64,000 nt of DNA from an uncultured Myxococcales bacterium. GTDB lineage: Bacteria; Myxococcota_A; UBA9042; DTJE01. Shown one piece after another: positions 1-8,981 of this stretch; the stretch's first letter is position 1; every line of letters begins with the position of its first letter. The position numbers and the translations under genes were made by a program. Location of the stretch: NCBI GenBank assembly GCA_903847405.1, contig CAINDP010000138.1, forward strand, positions 1 to 64,000, read 5' to 3'. The notes under the pieces were generated by a model. The model had not been told where the DNA came from and made no database searches. It saw only the letters and a program-made list of their open reading frames with translations.

Positions 1-240
1 GAGACCTTCTACGAACCGTTCGGCGGCAAGTCGTACTTCGACGGCCCCGCGCTGGAACTGGAGGTGGCGACTCCCGGCACCTGGTACCTGTACTTCTGGG
101 CGCCGGGCCGCGCCACGGGGGACTACGTCGCCGTCATCGGAGACCAGGAGATCTGGGGCCTCGCCGAGATCTTTCGCGCCCTGGTCGTGACGCCCCTGAT
201 CCGGCGGGACCGGGAACTGCACCGGGCCTGCCTTCCCTGA
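1..240 (+). CDS. C-terminal fragment of an unrecognised protein
   Basis: Reading frame 1 is open from the window edge to a TGA at 238-240 and gives the last 79 residues of a protein whose start lies outside the window. The fragment is rich in aromatic residues and Gly (GTWYLYFWAPG, GDYVAVIGDQEIWG), as in a beta-strand-rich exported domain, and ends in a basic tail. I do not recognise the family. Codon use matches the neighbouring genes, so the frame is probably real. It is followed by a 135-bp gap holding a promoter for the next gene. Confidence 0.6.
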   Translation, partial: ETFYEPFGGKSYFDGPALELEVATPGTWYLYFWAPGRATGDYVAVIGDQEIWGLAEIFRALVVTPLIRRDRELHRACLP

Positions 241-280
241 CCGATCTCAAGACCCGCCGGCAGGACAGGAATCTGCACCA

Positions 281-308
281 TTGACGCGCTTCCCCACCCT
301 CCGATAGA
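281..308 (+). promoter_or_regulatory. sigma70-like promoter upstream of the lipoprotein gene
   Basis: TTGACG (281-286) and GATAGA (303-308) are separated by 16 bp. They lie about 70 bp upstream of the SD-supported start at 376. Confidence 0.45.
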
Positions 309-375
309 GTCGCCCATCAGAAGATCCTTCTGATCCAGCGTGGCCGGTGAACTGCGGATGCGAAAAGGAGTCCTT

Positions 376-1320
376 ATGCGGACGTTCCTGGGATTCGCCC
401 TGTTGATGACGTTGTCCGTCGCCTGCGTGAAGGTGGAAGAACCGCCGTTCCCCGAGGTGGTCATCAACATCGAGGGAGGGTCCGGCAACGGCACCTGCCT
501 GAAGTGTGACGCGGCCGCCATGAAGGGCCGGGTCTACCGGGTCACCCGCCTGGAAATCGACGAGCCCGACGTCTTCGCCTCGATCCTGAACGTGATGTGG
601 CAGGGCGACGTCAAGAACAACATCCTGAACGTCCTGATCGTCGTGGACGACGCGGTGGCCGGGACCGGGACCGCGTTCGAAAAACTGTCGCTGAAGCTGG
701 GACCGGGCTGGCGCGTCCCGAAGATGCCCTACGTGCTGCCGCCCCCGAACGACGAAACGCCCATGTCCGACATGGTGACCGACTACTGCCAGTTGGCCGG
801 GATGAGCCTGGACGTGCAGTTGGACCCCTATCACGGCACCCAGTGCCAGTTCAAGAGCACCGCGCCGACGTCGCTGTACTTCCACTCGGGACCGAAGGAC
901 GCCCCCCTGATCTGCGCCCCGGACAACTTTCCGTCCAACAACATCCCGATCAGCAACATGAGCATCCGCATGTCGTTCAACGACGACTGCTCCGAGGTCA
1001 AGGACGGCTTCCTGCTGGGGTGCATCAAGGTCCAGGACGCGGACCGGATCTGCATGTGCACGGGTGACCCGGGTGCGTGCGAATGGGACAAGAAACCCGG
1101 CGCGACCTACCAGCCCGACGCGCTGGACGAGTCCTGCCACACGGCCTGCGGGGACATGTGGATGTCGTTCGGAGGCATCGTCCGGGCACTGGGACTGGCG
1201 CCCGGTTGCCTGACGCCGGAGGGCGACCAGGGGTACTTCGTGCAGGCGTTCTTCGACGCCACGATGCTCCCGGAAGACAAGTTCAACCAGGTGTCCTCGG
1301 ACGATTGCTCCCAGCATTGA
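376..1320 (+). CDS. Cys-rich lipoprotein, function unknown
   Basis: This encodes 314 residues from ATG 376. I chose that start because AAAGGAG lies 5 bases upstream and the protein then begins with a clean lipoprotein signal (MRTFLGFALLMTLSVAC). The longer ORF-track start has no SD. After the lipobox Cys there is a short acidic linker and then a soluble domain with about 15 cysteines, which suggests disulfide bonds in the periplasm or at the surface. I do not recognise a family. Its stop lies 12 bp before the start of the FadL-type gene, so the two are probably co-transcribed, perhaps as a barrel with a partner lipoprotein (inference). Confidence 0.75.
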   Translation: MRTFLGFALLMTLSVACVKVEEPPFPEVVINIEGGSGNGTCLKCDAAAMKGRVYRVTRLEIDEPDVFASILNVMWQGDVKNNILNVLIVVDDAVAGTGTAFEKLSLKLGPGWRVPKMPYVLPPPNDETPMSDMVTDYCQLAGMSLDVQLDPYHGTQCQFKSTAPTSLYFHSGPKDAPLICAPDNFPSNNIPISNMSIRMSFNDDCSEVKDGFLLGCIKVQDADRICMCTGDPGACEWDKKPGATYQPDALDESCHTACGDMWMSFGGIVRALGLAPGCLTPEGDQGYFVQAFFDATMLPEDKFNQVSSDDCSQH

Positions 1321-1332
1321 CGGAGGGCCGTG

Positions 1333-2811
1333 ATGAAAGCGACCTTCGCCATGCCCCTGGGCATCGTGCTGGCAGCGCTCCTGTTCGCGTGGCCTTCGAT
1401 GGCCACGGCCGGCGGTTTCGAGGTCGGTGACCAGAACGCGCGATCGGCGGGACGTGCCGGCGCGTTCACCGTCAAGGCCGACGACCCGACCGCCCTGGAT
1501 TCCAACCCCGCCGGCCTGGCGTTGATGCGTGGCACGCGCATCTTCCTGGGGAACCGGTTCATCCTCGGCAAGGAAGAGTTCACGCGCGCCCGGACGCTGG
1601 ACTGGAGCGAGGCCGTCCACGGCGTGCCCCAGTTCCTGACGTTCGGCAAGGTCAAGAACGAACTGCCCACCCAGTACCTGGGTCCGATCATCGCCATTTC
1701 CAGCGACCTCGGCCTCAAGAACTGGGGATTCGCGGTCGGCGTGTACGCCCCGCCGGGGACCATGAGCCAGCAGTTCCCGATCGACGGCCCGCAGAAGTAC
1801 ATGCTGGTCTCGCGCACCGTTTCCATCCTGTACTACAGCGCCGCGGTGGCCTGGAAGTACAAGGACGTGTTCGGGATCGGCGCGACGCTGCAGTGGGTGG
1901 ACCTGCTCAGCATGAAGTTCAACCTGGTCATCAACGGCAACACCACGCCGCGCGTGGTGGAACCGGGATCCAGCCAGTTCGACATCCTTTCGAAACTGTC
2001 CGGTGCGGACCACATCAACGTGACCGCGATCCTGGGCATGTGGTACCACCCGACCCCGCACCTGCAGTTCGCGGCCGCGGCCCGCGTGATTCCCGTGTGG
2101 TTCAAGGCCAGGTCGCACCTGGCGATCGAGGCCCTGAACCTGAAGCTGGACAAGGCGCCGATCCTGACGCGGGACGGCACCCCCGACAACAACGTGACCT
2201 TCTCGTTCGTGCTGCCGCCCAAGCTGCGCGTGGGCGGCCGTTACGTGTTCACCAACGGGGACAAGGAACTGGGCGACATCGAACTGGACCTGGGCTACGA
2301 GGCGTGGTCGATGGTCGACAACTTCACCCTGGACGGCAGCGGCCTGGTGTCCACGGTGCTGGGGCAGAACGTTCCGATCGGCACCATCAAGGTCCCGCGC
2401 CACTGGAAGGACACCTTCAGCCTGCGGATCGGCGGCGACTGGAACGTGGTCCCGTCGCACTTCACGCTGCGCGGCGGCTTCTACTATGAAACTTCCGCCA
2501 CGCCCGAGGCCTATGCGTACATCGACACGCCGACGGGCGCGCGCCTGGGGCCCAGCGTCGGGTTCTCGCTGTCCGGGTGGGGGTTCGACCTGTCCGCGTC
2601 CTACAGCTACCTGTTCGTGATGCCGCTGTCCCTGACGGAAACCGACTCGCGCACCTACCAGCAGACCCCGGGCAGCCTGTGCAAGGCCCCCTACACCGAC
2701 ACGACCAACTGCAGCGCGTACTACCTCGGCCGCCCCGGCGCGCCGTCCAACGCGGGCGTCTACGTCGCCGACTACCACATGTTCTCGCTGTCGCTGATGT
2801 ACAAGTTCTGA
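1333..2811 (+). CDS. FadL/OmpP1/TodX-family outer-membrane transporter
   Basis: This encodes 492 residues. It has a signal peptide ending near ATAGG, then the N-terminal signature of the OmpP1/FadL/TodX family (SAGRAGAFTVKADDPTALDSNPAGL), alternating beta-strand sequence throughout and a C-terminal Phe (SLMYKF) typical of outer-membrane barrels. Family members take hydrophobic compounds such as long-chain fatty acids or aromatics across the outer membrane; the substrate here is unknown. ATG 1333 lies 6 bases after GGAGG, while the track's GTG at 1330 is too close to it. It follows the lipoprotein gene directly and converges on the PfkB gene 13 bp downstream. Confidence 0.88.
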   Translation: MKATFAMPLGIVLAALLFAWPSMATAGGFEVGDQNARSAGRAGAFTVKADDPTALDSNPAGLALMRGTRIFLGNRFILGKEEFTRARTLDWSEAVHGVPQFLTFGKVKNELPTQYLGPIIAISSDLGLKNWGFAVGVYAPPGTMSQQFPIDGPQKYMLVSRTVSILYYSAAVAWKYKDVFGIGATLQWVDLLSMKFNLVINGNTTPRVVEPGSSQFDILSKLSGADHINVTAILGMWYHPTPHLQFAAAARVIPVWFKARSHLAIEALNLKLDKAPILTRDGTPDNNVTFSFVLPPKLRVGGRYVFTNGDKELGDIELDLGYEAWSMVDNFTLDGSGLVSTVLGQNVPIGTIKVPRHWKDTFSLRIGGDWNVVPSHFTLRGGFYYETSATPEAYAYIDTPTGARLGPSVGFSLSGWGFDLSASYSYLFVMPLSLTETDSRTYQQTPGSLCKAPYTDTTNCSAYYLGRPGAPSNAGVYVADYHMFSLSLMYKF

Positions 2812-2824
2812 GGATTGTGCCGCC

Positions 2825-3751
2825 CTATCGGCCGCTTTCCTGCAATACCGCACGACGCCGTTCGACCGCATCCAGATCACCCAGGACCGTCGCGCCCGGC
2901 CCCTCGACGACGAAGGACGCCGCGGCCGCGCCGAACAGGGCCGCGTCGAACGGCGCGTCGCTGCGGACGTGGCAGGCGAGCAGGAAGGCGGCCAGGAACA
3001 CGTCGCCGGCTCCGGTCGCGTCGATTTCCGCCACGGGAACTGCCGGTATGGATACCAGGGAATCGTCGGACAGCAGCAGCGCACCCGCAGATCCGTCCGT
3101 CGCGAACACGTGCCGCACGCCCCGTCGCGCGATGGCCCGCAGGGCGGCCGGGAGGTCGGCCGCGCCGGGGTCGAAGGCGCGGATTTCCTCCACCGATCCC
3201 TTCACGGTGTCGAAGCACTCGAAGTCGATTCCGCTTTCGGCCGCCGTGCCCAGGCGCACGCTGCCGTCCGCGGAAAACCGGCGCAGCGCGTGCAGGTCGA
3301 TCGCCAGGGGACGGCCCCAGGCGGCCAGCGCCCGGATCGCCCCGGGCAGGACCTCGCCGGCGACGGCGCCGACGTGGACGAAGGCGGCACGCGGCGGCAG
3401 CGGCGGCACGTCGGCAGGCCCCAGCACCGGCCCCCGATGTTCCAGGCGGACGCGGCGCACGGGCGGCGTGCCCAGGTAGTCCAGCAGGTAGGCCGTGGAC
3501 GGGTCCGTTTCGGACGTCCCCAGGTGCCCCAGGTCCACGCCGGCCCGGGCCAGCGGCGCGCGCAGCATGTCGGCGTGATCGCGCCCCGCGGCGCCCAGCA
3601 AGGCCACGTCCAGCCCCAGGGCCCGCAGCGCCAGCGACGCGTAGGTGGCCGTCCCGCCGCACGCACGACGCACGAACGTCCCGTTCCGCCGGACCTCGTC
3701 CGCGACCGGGTTCCCGACCACCATGCCCAGGGCACCCCGCCCGATCTGCAC
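2825..3751 (-). CDS. PfkB-family carbohydrate/nucleoside kinase
   Basis: This encodes 308 residues from GTG 3751, which has AGGGGG a few bases upstream; the longer ORF runs into mnmA. The N-terminal Gly-rich start (GNPVADEV, GGTATYASLALRALG) and the C-terminal PfkB signature with catalytic Asp (DATGAGDVFLAAFLLA) are both present. The family phosphorylates sugars, nucleosides or related compounds with ATP; the substrate cannot be read from sequence. It is the last gene of the hydrogenase/maturation run, 17 bp after mnmA, so it is probably co-transcribed without a functional link to hydrogen metabolism. Confidence 0.85.
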   Translation of the reverse strand: MQIGRGALGMVVGNPVADEVRRNGTFVRRACGGTATYASLALRALGLDVALLGAAGRDHADMLRAPLARAGVDLGHLGTSETDPSTAYLLDYLGTPPVRRVRLEHRGPVLGPADVPPLPPRAAFVHVGAVAGEVLPGAIRALAAWGRPLAIDLHALRRFSADGSVRLGTAAESGIDFECFDTVKGSVEEIRAFDPGAADLPAALRAIARRGVRHVFATDGSAGALLLSDDSLVSIPAVPVAEIDATGAGDVFLAAFLLACHVRSDAPFDAALFGAAAASFVVEGPGATVLGDLDAVERRRAVLQESGR

Positions 3752-3768
3752 GCAGGCCCCCTTTCGGA

Positions 3769-4851
3769 CTACTCCGCCCGGTCGATCCACCCGCCGCCCA
3801 GCACTGTGTCGCCGTCGTAGAAGACGGCGGCCTGGCCCGGCGTCACGGCCCGGATTGGACGGTCGAAGTCCACGCGCACCCGGCCCCCATCCAGGAGCGT
3901 CACGACCGCCGGTACCGCGGGCGCCCGGTATCGCACCTGCACGGCGCACGGCATCGGTCCGTCGGGCGGATCCCGCAGCCAGGAACAATTCGAGGCCTCC
4001 AGGGACCGGGCCATCAGGTCGTTCGGATCCGTGGTCAGCACCACGGTGCCGTCGGAGGCATCAATACGCGACACCCAGGCCCGTCGGCCCAAGGCCACGC
4101 CGGTCCCCTGGCGCTGGCCCACCGTGAAGCGGTGGATTCCGTCGTGCCGGGCCAGGACGCGCCCTGCCGTGTCCACCACCAACCCGGGCCGCGCCGTGCC
4201 GTGCAACGCGATCCGCAGCGCCTCGGCGAACCCGCCCTCGTGGTCCAGGCAGGCGTCCTGGCTGTCGGGCCGTTCCGCGCTGGCCAGGCCCAGTTCCCGG
4301 GCGGCCACCCGCACCTCGGCCTTGGTCAGGTGCCCCAGCGGGAACAGCGCCCGCCGCAGCCCGTCGTTTCCCAGTTCGAACAGGAAGTAGGTCTGGTCCT
4401 TGGTGGCATCCAGCCCGCGGCGCAGGACCGGGCGCCCGTCCGGCCCGACCTCCAGGCGCGCATAGTGCCCGGTCGCGACATGCGCCGCGCCCAGCATCCG
4501 GGAGTATTCCACCAGCAGGTCGAACTTGATGTCCCGGTTGCACCGGATGCAGGGGTTCGGCGTGCGGCCGGCCGCGTACTCGTCCCAGGCCGGACGCAGC
4601 ACGCGTTCCTGGAACTCCACGCCGACCTCGAACACCTCGTGGGGGAAGCCCAGGCGGTCCGCGACGGACTTCGCGGTGGCCACGCCGTCGATGCCGCAGC
4701 AGGATCCCGGATCCACGCCCTCGCCGCAGGGCCGGAAGCGCAGGGTGACGCCGATCAGATCGGCGCCTTCGCGGGCCAGCAGCGCGGCGGCCACGCTGGA
4801 GTCCACGCCGCCGCTCATCGCGACCACGATGCGGGGGCGGGGTGACGACAC
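3769..4851 (-). CDS. mnmA: tRNA-specific 2-thiouridylase MnmA
   Basis: This encodes 360 residues. MnmA activates U34 of tRNA-Lys, -Glu and -Gln with ATP and transfers sulfur to give 2-thiouridine. The PP-loop SGGVDSS is near the N-terminus. The two catalytic cysteines are in PCIRCNRDIKF and SQDACLDHEGG, and the C-terminal beta-barrel with GQAAVFYDGD closes the protein. I prefer GTG 4851, which has GGGAGG six bases upstream. The ORF-track ATG at 4887 lies inside the end of hydE and has no SD. The gene follows hydE by 28 bp and precedes the PfkB kinase. Confidence 0.93.
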   Translation of the reverse strand: MSSPRPRIVVAMSGGVDSSVAAALLAREGADLIGVTLRFRPCGEGVDPGSCCGIDGVATAKSVADRLGFPHEVFEVGVEFQERVLRPAWDEYAAGRTPNPCIRCNRDIKFDLLVEYSRMLGAAHVATGHYARLEVGPDGRPVLRRGLDATKDQTYFLFELGNDGLRRALFPLGHLTKAEVRVAARELGLASAERPDSQDACLDHEGGFAEALRIALHGTARPGLVVDTAGRVLARHDGIHRFTVGQRQGTGVALGRRAWVSRIDASDGTVVLTTDPNDLMARSLEASNCSWLRDPPDGPMPCAVQVRYRAPAVPAVVTLLDGGRVRVDFDRPIRAVTPGQAAVFYDGDTVLGGGWIDRAE

Positions 4852-4879
4852 GACGGACCTCCCGGGGCGCAAGAGCGGA

Positions 4880-5953
4880 CTAGGCATGATGCCGGCGCCG
4901 GGCCCCCTGCCCCGAGCCGAAGGTCCGGCCGATCGACCGGATCCGCCCGTGCAGGCACAGAGCGCACTGCTCCGCGGTTTCCTCGATGCAGGCCTTCGCG
5001 GGGTAGATTTCGTACTTCACCCGGTACATCGGCGGGGTGAGGTTCGGCATCACGATGTTCGCCCCGCGCTGCAGGCCGTGCTCGCGGCCGCTGGTCCGGT
5101 TGATGGTCGCCAGGGCCGTCGTGCTGGGGATGTTGGCCTCGGGGCACAGGATGCGCGTCAGGGCCACGCACCGCAGCACCAGGTCCTCGGTGGCGGGAAC
5201 CTGCGCGTCGGGGTCCCCGACGGGAGGCTCGATGCCCAGCGGCGTCTGGGGATGGGGGATGTACGGCCCGATCCCGATCATGTCCAGGTCGTAGTCCCGG
5301 AACGTCAGCAGATCGGTCGCCAGCGTGTCCCAGGTCTGGCCCGGGATGCCCACCATGATCCCCGAGCCCACCTCATAGCCCAACTCGCGCAGGCGGCGCA
5401 GGATCGTGAACCGATCCATCGGATGCGACACCCCCGACCGCGCCGGGTGGATCCGCTCGTACAGCACCGGATCGCTGGTTTCGAACCGCAGCAGGTACCG
5501 GTCGGCCCCGGCCTCGCGCCACGCGATCAGATCCTCGTCGGGCCGCTCGCCCAGGGACAGGGTCACGGCCAGCCCCGTTTCCGCCTTGATCCGCCGGACC
5601 ACGTTCGCGATCCCGTCCCGGGTCAGGCCGTAGTCCTCGCCGGCCTGGATCACCACGGTCCCGTACTTCAGGACCACCGCCCGGCGGGCGCAGTCCAGCA
5701 TCTCGTCGTCGGTCATGCGATACCGGTCGATCGCCCGGTTCTCCAGGCGGATCCCGCAGTACCCGCACTTGCGCACGCAGTAGTTGCTGGCCTCGATCAG
5801 CCCCCGCAGGTGCACCTCGTCGCCCAGGTTGGCCCGCCGCACCTCGTCGGCGGCCTTCCACAGCAGGTCCAGGCGTTCCGGGTCGGTTTCGCGCAGCCAC
5901 CGCAGCACGGCCGCCCGATCCAGGGGCTCCGCCATCAGGTCCTCGACACGCAT
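4880..5953 (-). CDS. hydE: [FeFe] hydrogenase H-cluster radical SAM maturase HydE
   Basis: This encodes 357 residues. HydE is a radical SAM enzyme that works with HydF and HydG in building the 2Fe subcluster of the H-cluster. The SAM-cluster motif CVRKCGYC lies in SNYCVRKCGYCGIR about 55 residues in. It is followed by typical HydE sequence (VIQAGEDYG, RFETSDPVLYERIHP, GSGIMVGIPGQT, IGIGPYIPHPQTPL). The ATG at 5953 overlaps the hydF TGA by one base (TGATG), so the pair is translationally coupled. The longer ORF in the track extends into hydF in the wrong frame. Confidence 0.95.
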   Translation of the reverse strand: MRVEDLMAEPLDRAAVLRWLRETDPERLDLLWKAADEVRRANLGDEVHLRGLIEASNYCVRKCGYCGIRLENRAIDRYRMTDDEMLDCARRAVVLKYGTVVIQAGEDYGLTRDGIANVVRRIKAETGLAVTLSLGERPDEDLIAWREAGADRYLLRFETSDPVLYERIHPARSGVSHPMDRFTILRRLRELGYEVGSGIMVGIPGQTWDTLATDLLTFRDYDLDMIGIGPYIPHPQTPLGIEPPVGDPDAQVPATEDLVLRCVALTRILCPEANIPSTTALATINRTSGREHGLQRGANIVMPNLTPPMYRVKYEIYPAKACIEETAEQCALCLHGRIRSIGRTFGSGQGARRRHHA

Positions 5954-7200
5954 CAAACGGCCCCCCTGACGCTCGCAGCGTCCCGGTACGCCGCCAGGGC
6001 CCCCGGGAACGGCGACAGCGCCCGCTCGAAAATCCCCAGGCTGTACGCGATGACCAGCCCGTAGTTCGTGATCGGCACGCCCGCCCGGCGGCACCGCAGA
6101 ATCCGGTTCAGCATTTCGCGCCGGTTCTGGGTACACGACCCGCAGTGGATGACCAGGCGGTAGGGCGACACGTCCTCGGGGAAGTCGTGACCCTGCACGT
6201 GGATGAAGTCCAGTTTCCCGCCCACGTACTGTTCCAGCCACCGCGGGATCTTGACCCGGCCGATGTCCTCGCCGATCGGATGGTGGCTGCAGGCCTCGGC
6301 CACCAGCACCTTGTCGCCGCCCTTCAGGCCGTCCACGGCCATCGCCCCCAGGACCATCGTCGTCAGGTCGCCCTTGAACCGGCTGAACAGGATGCTGAAC
6401 GAGGTCATCGGCACGTCCGGCGGCGTGTCGGCAGCCACCTTCAGGAAGGCCTGCGAGTCCGTCACGACCAGGCGCGGCGGCCTCTTCAGCGTGTCCAGGG
6501 CGGCCCGCAGTTCCCGTTCCTTCACCACCATGCACCAGGCGTCGTTGTCCAGCAGGTCCCGGATCGACTGCACCTGCGGCAGGATCAGGCGGCCCTTGGG
6601 CGCCTCCTTGTCGATGGGCACCACCAGCACCGCCACCTCGCCCGGCGGCACCAGGTCGCCCAGGATCGTCGGCGCGTCCACGAAGTCCGCCGGAGCCGCG
6701 TCCAGCAAGGCCGCGCGCAGGTCCAGCACGCCCTCGCCCTGGACCGCCACCGTCCGCACCAGGCGCACGCCGCGCGCCGCCAGCCCGGCCTCGACTTCCG
6801 CCTTCGGCCCGCCCAGGTCGGCCTTGTTCCAGGCGACCACCACCGGGACCTTCCGCGCCGTCAGTTCGGCCAGCAGCGACTCCTCGAAGTCGCCCCAGTC
6901 GCCCGCCGCCACGACGATCACGCCCAGGTCCGTCCGGTCCAGCACCTGCCGGGTCCGGGCCACGCGCATCTGCCCCAGCGCGCCCACGTCGTCCACGCCC
7001 GCGGTGTCGATGAAGACCACCGGCCCCAGGGGCAGCAGTTCCATGGGCTTTTCGACCGGGTCCGTGGTGGTGCCCGCGGTGTCCGACACGATGGACACCT
7101 GCTGGCGCGTGAAGGCGTTCAGCAGCGAGGACTTGCCGACGTTCCGCCGGCCGAAGATCCCGATGTGCAGCCGCATGCCGCGCGGCGCGGTTTCCGACAT
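5953..7200 (-). CDS. hydF: [FeFe] hydrogenase maturation GTPase HydF
   Basis: This encodes 415 residues. HydF is the scaffold GTPase that receives the 2Fe precursor and delivers it to HydA. The N-terminal GTPase domain has the P-loop GRRNVGKSS, TAGTTTDP, DTAG and NKAD. The C-terminal cluster domain has CSHHPIGEDIGRVKIP and HCGSCTQNRRE, the conserved Cys/His ligands. AGAG lies just before ATG 7200. It sits 16 bp after aspA and is coupled to hydE, inside a complete maturation set. Confidence 0.95.
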   Translation of the reverse strand: MSETAPRGMRLHIGIFGRRNVGKSSLLNAFTRQQVSIVSDTAGTTTDPVEKPMELLPLGPVVFIDTAGVDDVGALGQMRVARTRQVLDRTDLGVIVVAAGDWGDFEESLLAELTARKVPVVVAWNKADLGGPKAEVEAGLAARGVRLVRTVAVQGEGVLDLRAALLDAAPADFVDAPTILGDLVPPGEVAVLVVPIDKEAPKGRLILPQVQSIRDLLDNDAWCMVVKERELRAALDTLKRPPRLVVTDSQAFLKVAADTPPDVPMTSFSILFSRFKGDLTTMVLGAMAVDGLKGGDKVLVAEACSHHPIGEDIGRVKIPRWLEQYVGGKLDFIHVQGHDFPEDVSPYRLVIHCGSCTQNRREMLNRILRCRRAGVPITNYGLVIAYSLGIFERALSPFPGALAAYRDAASVRGAV

Positions 7201-7216
7201 TCTCGCTCTCCCGGAA

Positions 7217-8605
7217 TCAGAACCCCAGTCGCCGCACGGCCTCGGGGCTCACCAGCGCGTCGAAGGCCTCGACCGTCAGCCACCCCTCGCCCGTCACGAC
7301 CTCGCGGATCGTGCGCCCGGTCGCCCGGGCCTGCCGTGCCGCACCGCAGGCCCGATCGTACCCCAGGGCCGGGATCAGCGCCGTGGCCGTGGCCGTGGAC
7401 GCCTCCACCGACGCCCGGCATCGCGCCTCGTCGGCCTCGATCCCGTCCACGCAGTTCCGCCGGAACACATCGCACGCCCGCGCCAGCAGGTCCAGCGACT
7501 CCAGCAGCGCATCGGCCACCAGCGGCAGGAACGGGTTCAGTTCCAGGCTGCCGCCCGCCACCGCCATCCCGATCGCCACGTCGTTCGCCATCACCTTCAT
7601 CGCGATCTGCGTCATCGCTTCCGGAATGACCGGGTTCACCTTCCCCGGCATGATGGACGACCCCGCCTGGCGTTCGGGCAGCCGGATTTCCGCCAGCCCC
7701 GCGTCCGGTCCCGAGGCCATCAGGCGCAGGTCCGACGACACCTTCCACAGCGACGTCGCGCAGGCCTTCAGGATGCCCGACACCTCGGCGAACACGTCCG
7801 CGTTCTGGGTCGCTTCCACCAGGTTTTCGGCCCGGGCCAGGCCCATGCCCGTGTCCTCGCGCAGCACGTCCACCACGCGGAAGATGAAGCGTCGCGGCGC
7901 CCCCAGGCCCGTCCCGATGGCGGTCCCGCCCAGGTTCACGACCCGCAGGCGCTCCTCGCACTTGTACACGCGCCAGCGGTCCCGGTTGAACGCCTCGGCG
8001 TAGGCGCCCATCTCGCGTCCCAGGGTCGTCAGGACGGCATCCTGCAACTGGGTCCGCCCGACCTTCACCACGTCGGCGAACCGCTTCTCCAGCCCCTGGA
8101 AGGCCTCCTGCAGGGCCACCAGCCGCCCGTCCAGCACCCGCACCCCGCGGATCGCCGCGATCCGCAGCGCCGTCGGGTAGGTGTCGTTGGTGGACTGGTG
8201 CAGGTTCAGGTCGTCCAGCGGGGACACGCGGTCGTACCGTCCGGCGGGCAGTCCCAGCAGCACCAGGGCCCGGTTCGCCAGCACCTCGTTCACGCACATG
8301 TTGGTGGAGGTCCCGGCGCCGCCCTGCAAGGCGTCCACCAGGACCGCCTCCCCCAGGCCACCCTCGGCCATCTCGTGGCAGGCCCGCTCGATGGCGTCGG
8401 CCTTCGCCGGGTCGTCGGCCCAGGCGCCCAGCTCGCGGTTCGTCCGCGCGCACGCCAGTTTCACCCACCCGAAGGCCCGCACCAGTTCGGGGTGCACGGG
8501 CCGCCCGGCCAGCGGGAAATTGGCGATGGCCCGGGCCGTATGCGCGCCCCACAGCACGCCGTCCGGCACCGCCACCTCGCCCAGGGGATCCCGTTCCGTC
8601 CTCAT
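7217..8605 (-). CDS. aspA: Aspartate ammonia-lyase
   Basis: This encodes 462 residues of the fumarase/aspartase superfamily, interconverting L-aspartate with fumarate and ammonia. The superfamily signature GSSIMPGKVNPV is intact, and the N-terminal VLWGAHTARAIANFPL, NEVLANRAL and LHQSTNDTYPTA match aspartases rather than argininosuccinate lyases. It lies between the TM1266-like gene and hydF. aspA genes do occur inside hyd maturation clusters elsewhere, so the position is not random. Whether it feeds amino-acid fermentation or supplies something to H-cluster assembly cannot be told from sequence. Confidence 0.9.
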   Translation of the reverse strand: MRTERDPLGEVAVPDGVLWGAHTARAIANFPLAGRPVHPELVRAFGWVKLACARTNRELGAWADDPAKADAIERACHEMAEGGLGEAVLVDALQGGAGTSTNMCVNEVLANRALVLLGLPAGRYDRVSPLDDLNLHQSTNDTYPTALRIAAIRGVRVLDGRLVALQEAFQGLEKRFADVVKVGRTQLQDAVLTTLGREMGAYAEAFNRDRWRVYKCEERLRVVNLGGTAIGTGLGAPRRFIFRVVDVLREDTGMGLARAENLVEATQNADVFAEVSGILKACATSLWKVSSDLRLMASGPDAGLAEIRLPERQAGSSIMPGKVNPVIPEAMTQIAMKVMANDVAIGMAVAGGSLELNPFLPLVADALLESLDLLARACDVFRRNCVDGIEADEARCRASVEASTATATALIPALGYDRACGAARQARATGRTIREVVTGEGWLTVEAFDALVSPEAVRRLGF

Positions 8606-8644
8606 CCTGCCCGCCTTCAGCCCGCGGCTCCGCGCATCCGGCCG

Positions 8645-8914
8645 TCATTCCGGGTGGTCGAACACCATCTTCTGGACCTCGATGCCCTTCACTTCGCCCA
8701 GTTTCGACACCAGGGCCATGATCTGCGTTTCGTCGCCGGTCATTTCCAGCAGCAGCAGGCCGTTCTTGCTGCAGCACATGCCGTTGCCGCCCACTTCGTG
8801 CAGCCCCAGGCGCGTCTTGATATAGCAGCCGTACTCGCTCAGCAGCCCCTGCACCTGCGGCACGTGCTCCAGCCGGTCCGTCACGTGAACGCCCACGACG
8901 ATGTGCTTGTCCAA
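8645..8914 (-). CDS. TM1266-type iron-only hydrogenase system regulator
   Basis: This encodes 89 residues starting at TTG 8914, which has a strong AGGAGG upstream. It resembles the small ACT/NikR-like proteins that accompany hydEFG, often annotated as the iron-only hydrogenase system putative regulator (prototype TM1266). The pattern DRLEHVPQVQGLLSEYGCYIKTRLGLHE, then two adjacent Cys and a final EVQKMVF strand, fits the family. There is no DNA-binding helix-turn-helix that I can see. It lies between hydG and aspA and is likely to sense a small ligand or metal (inference from the fold). Confidence 0.88.
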   Translation of the reverse strand: MDKHIVVGVHVTDRLEHVPQVQGLLSEYGCYIKTRLGLHEVGGNGMCCSKNGLLLLEMTGDETQIMALVSKLGEVKGIEVQKMVFDHPE

Positions 8915-8981
8915 GGTTTCCTCCTGTGTCGTCTGCTACAACCAACCAACGCCCGCCGGGCACGCCCGGTGGACGAACCCC

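Noticed and set aside
247-3084. 945-residue minus-strand ORF
   Set aside because: A frame shadow of the lipoprotein and FadL genes: very Arg/His/Val/Gln-rich, with no domains and no SD.
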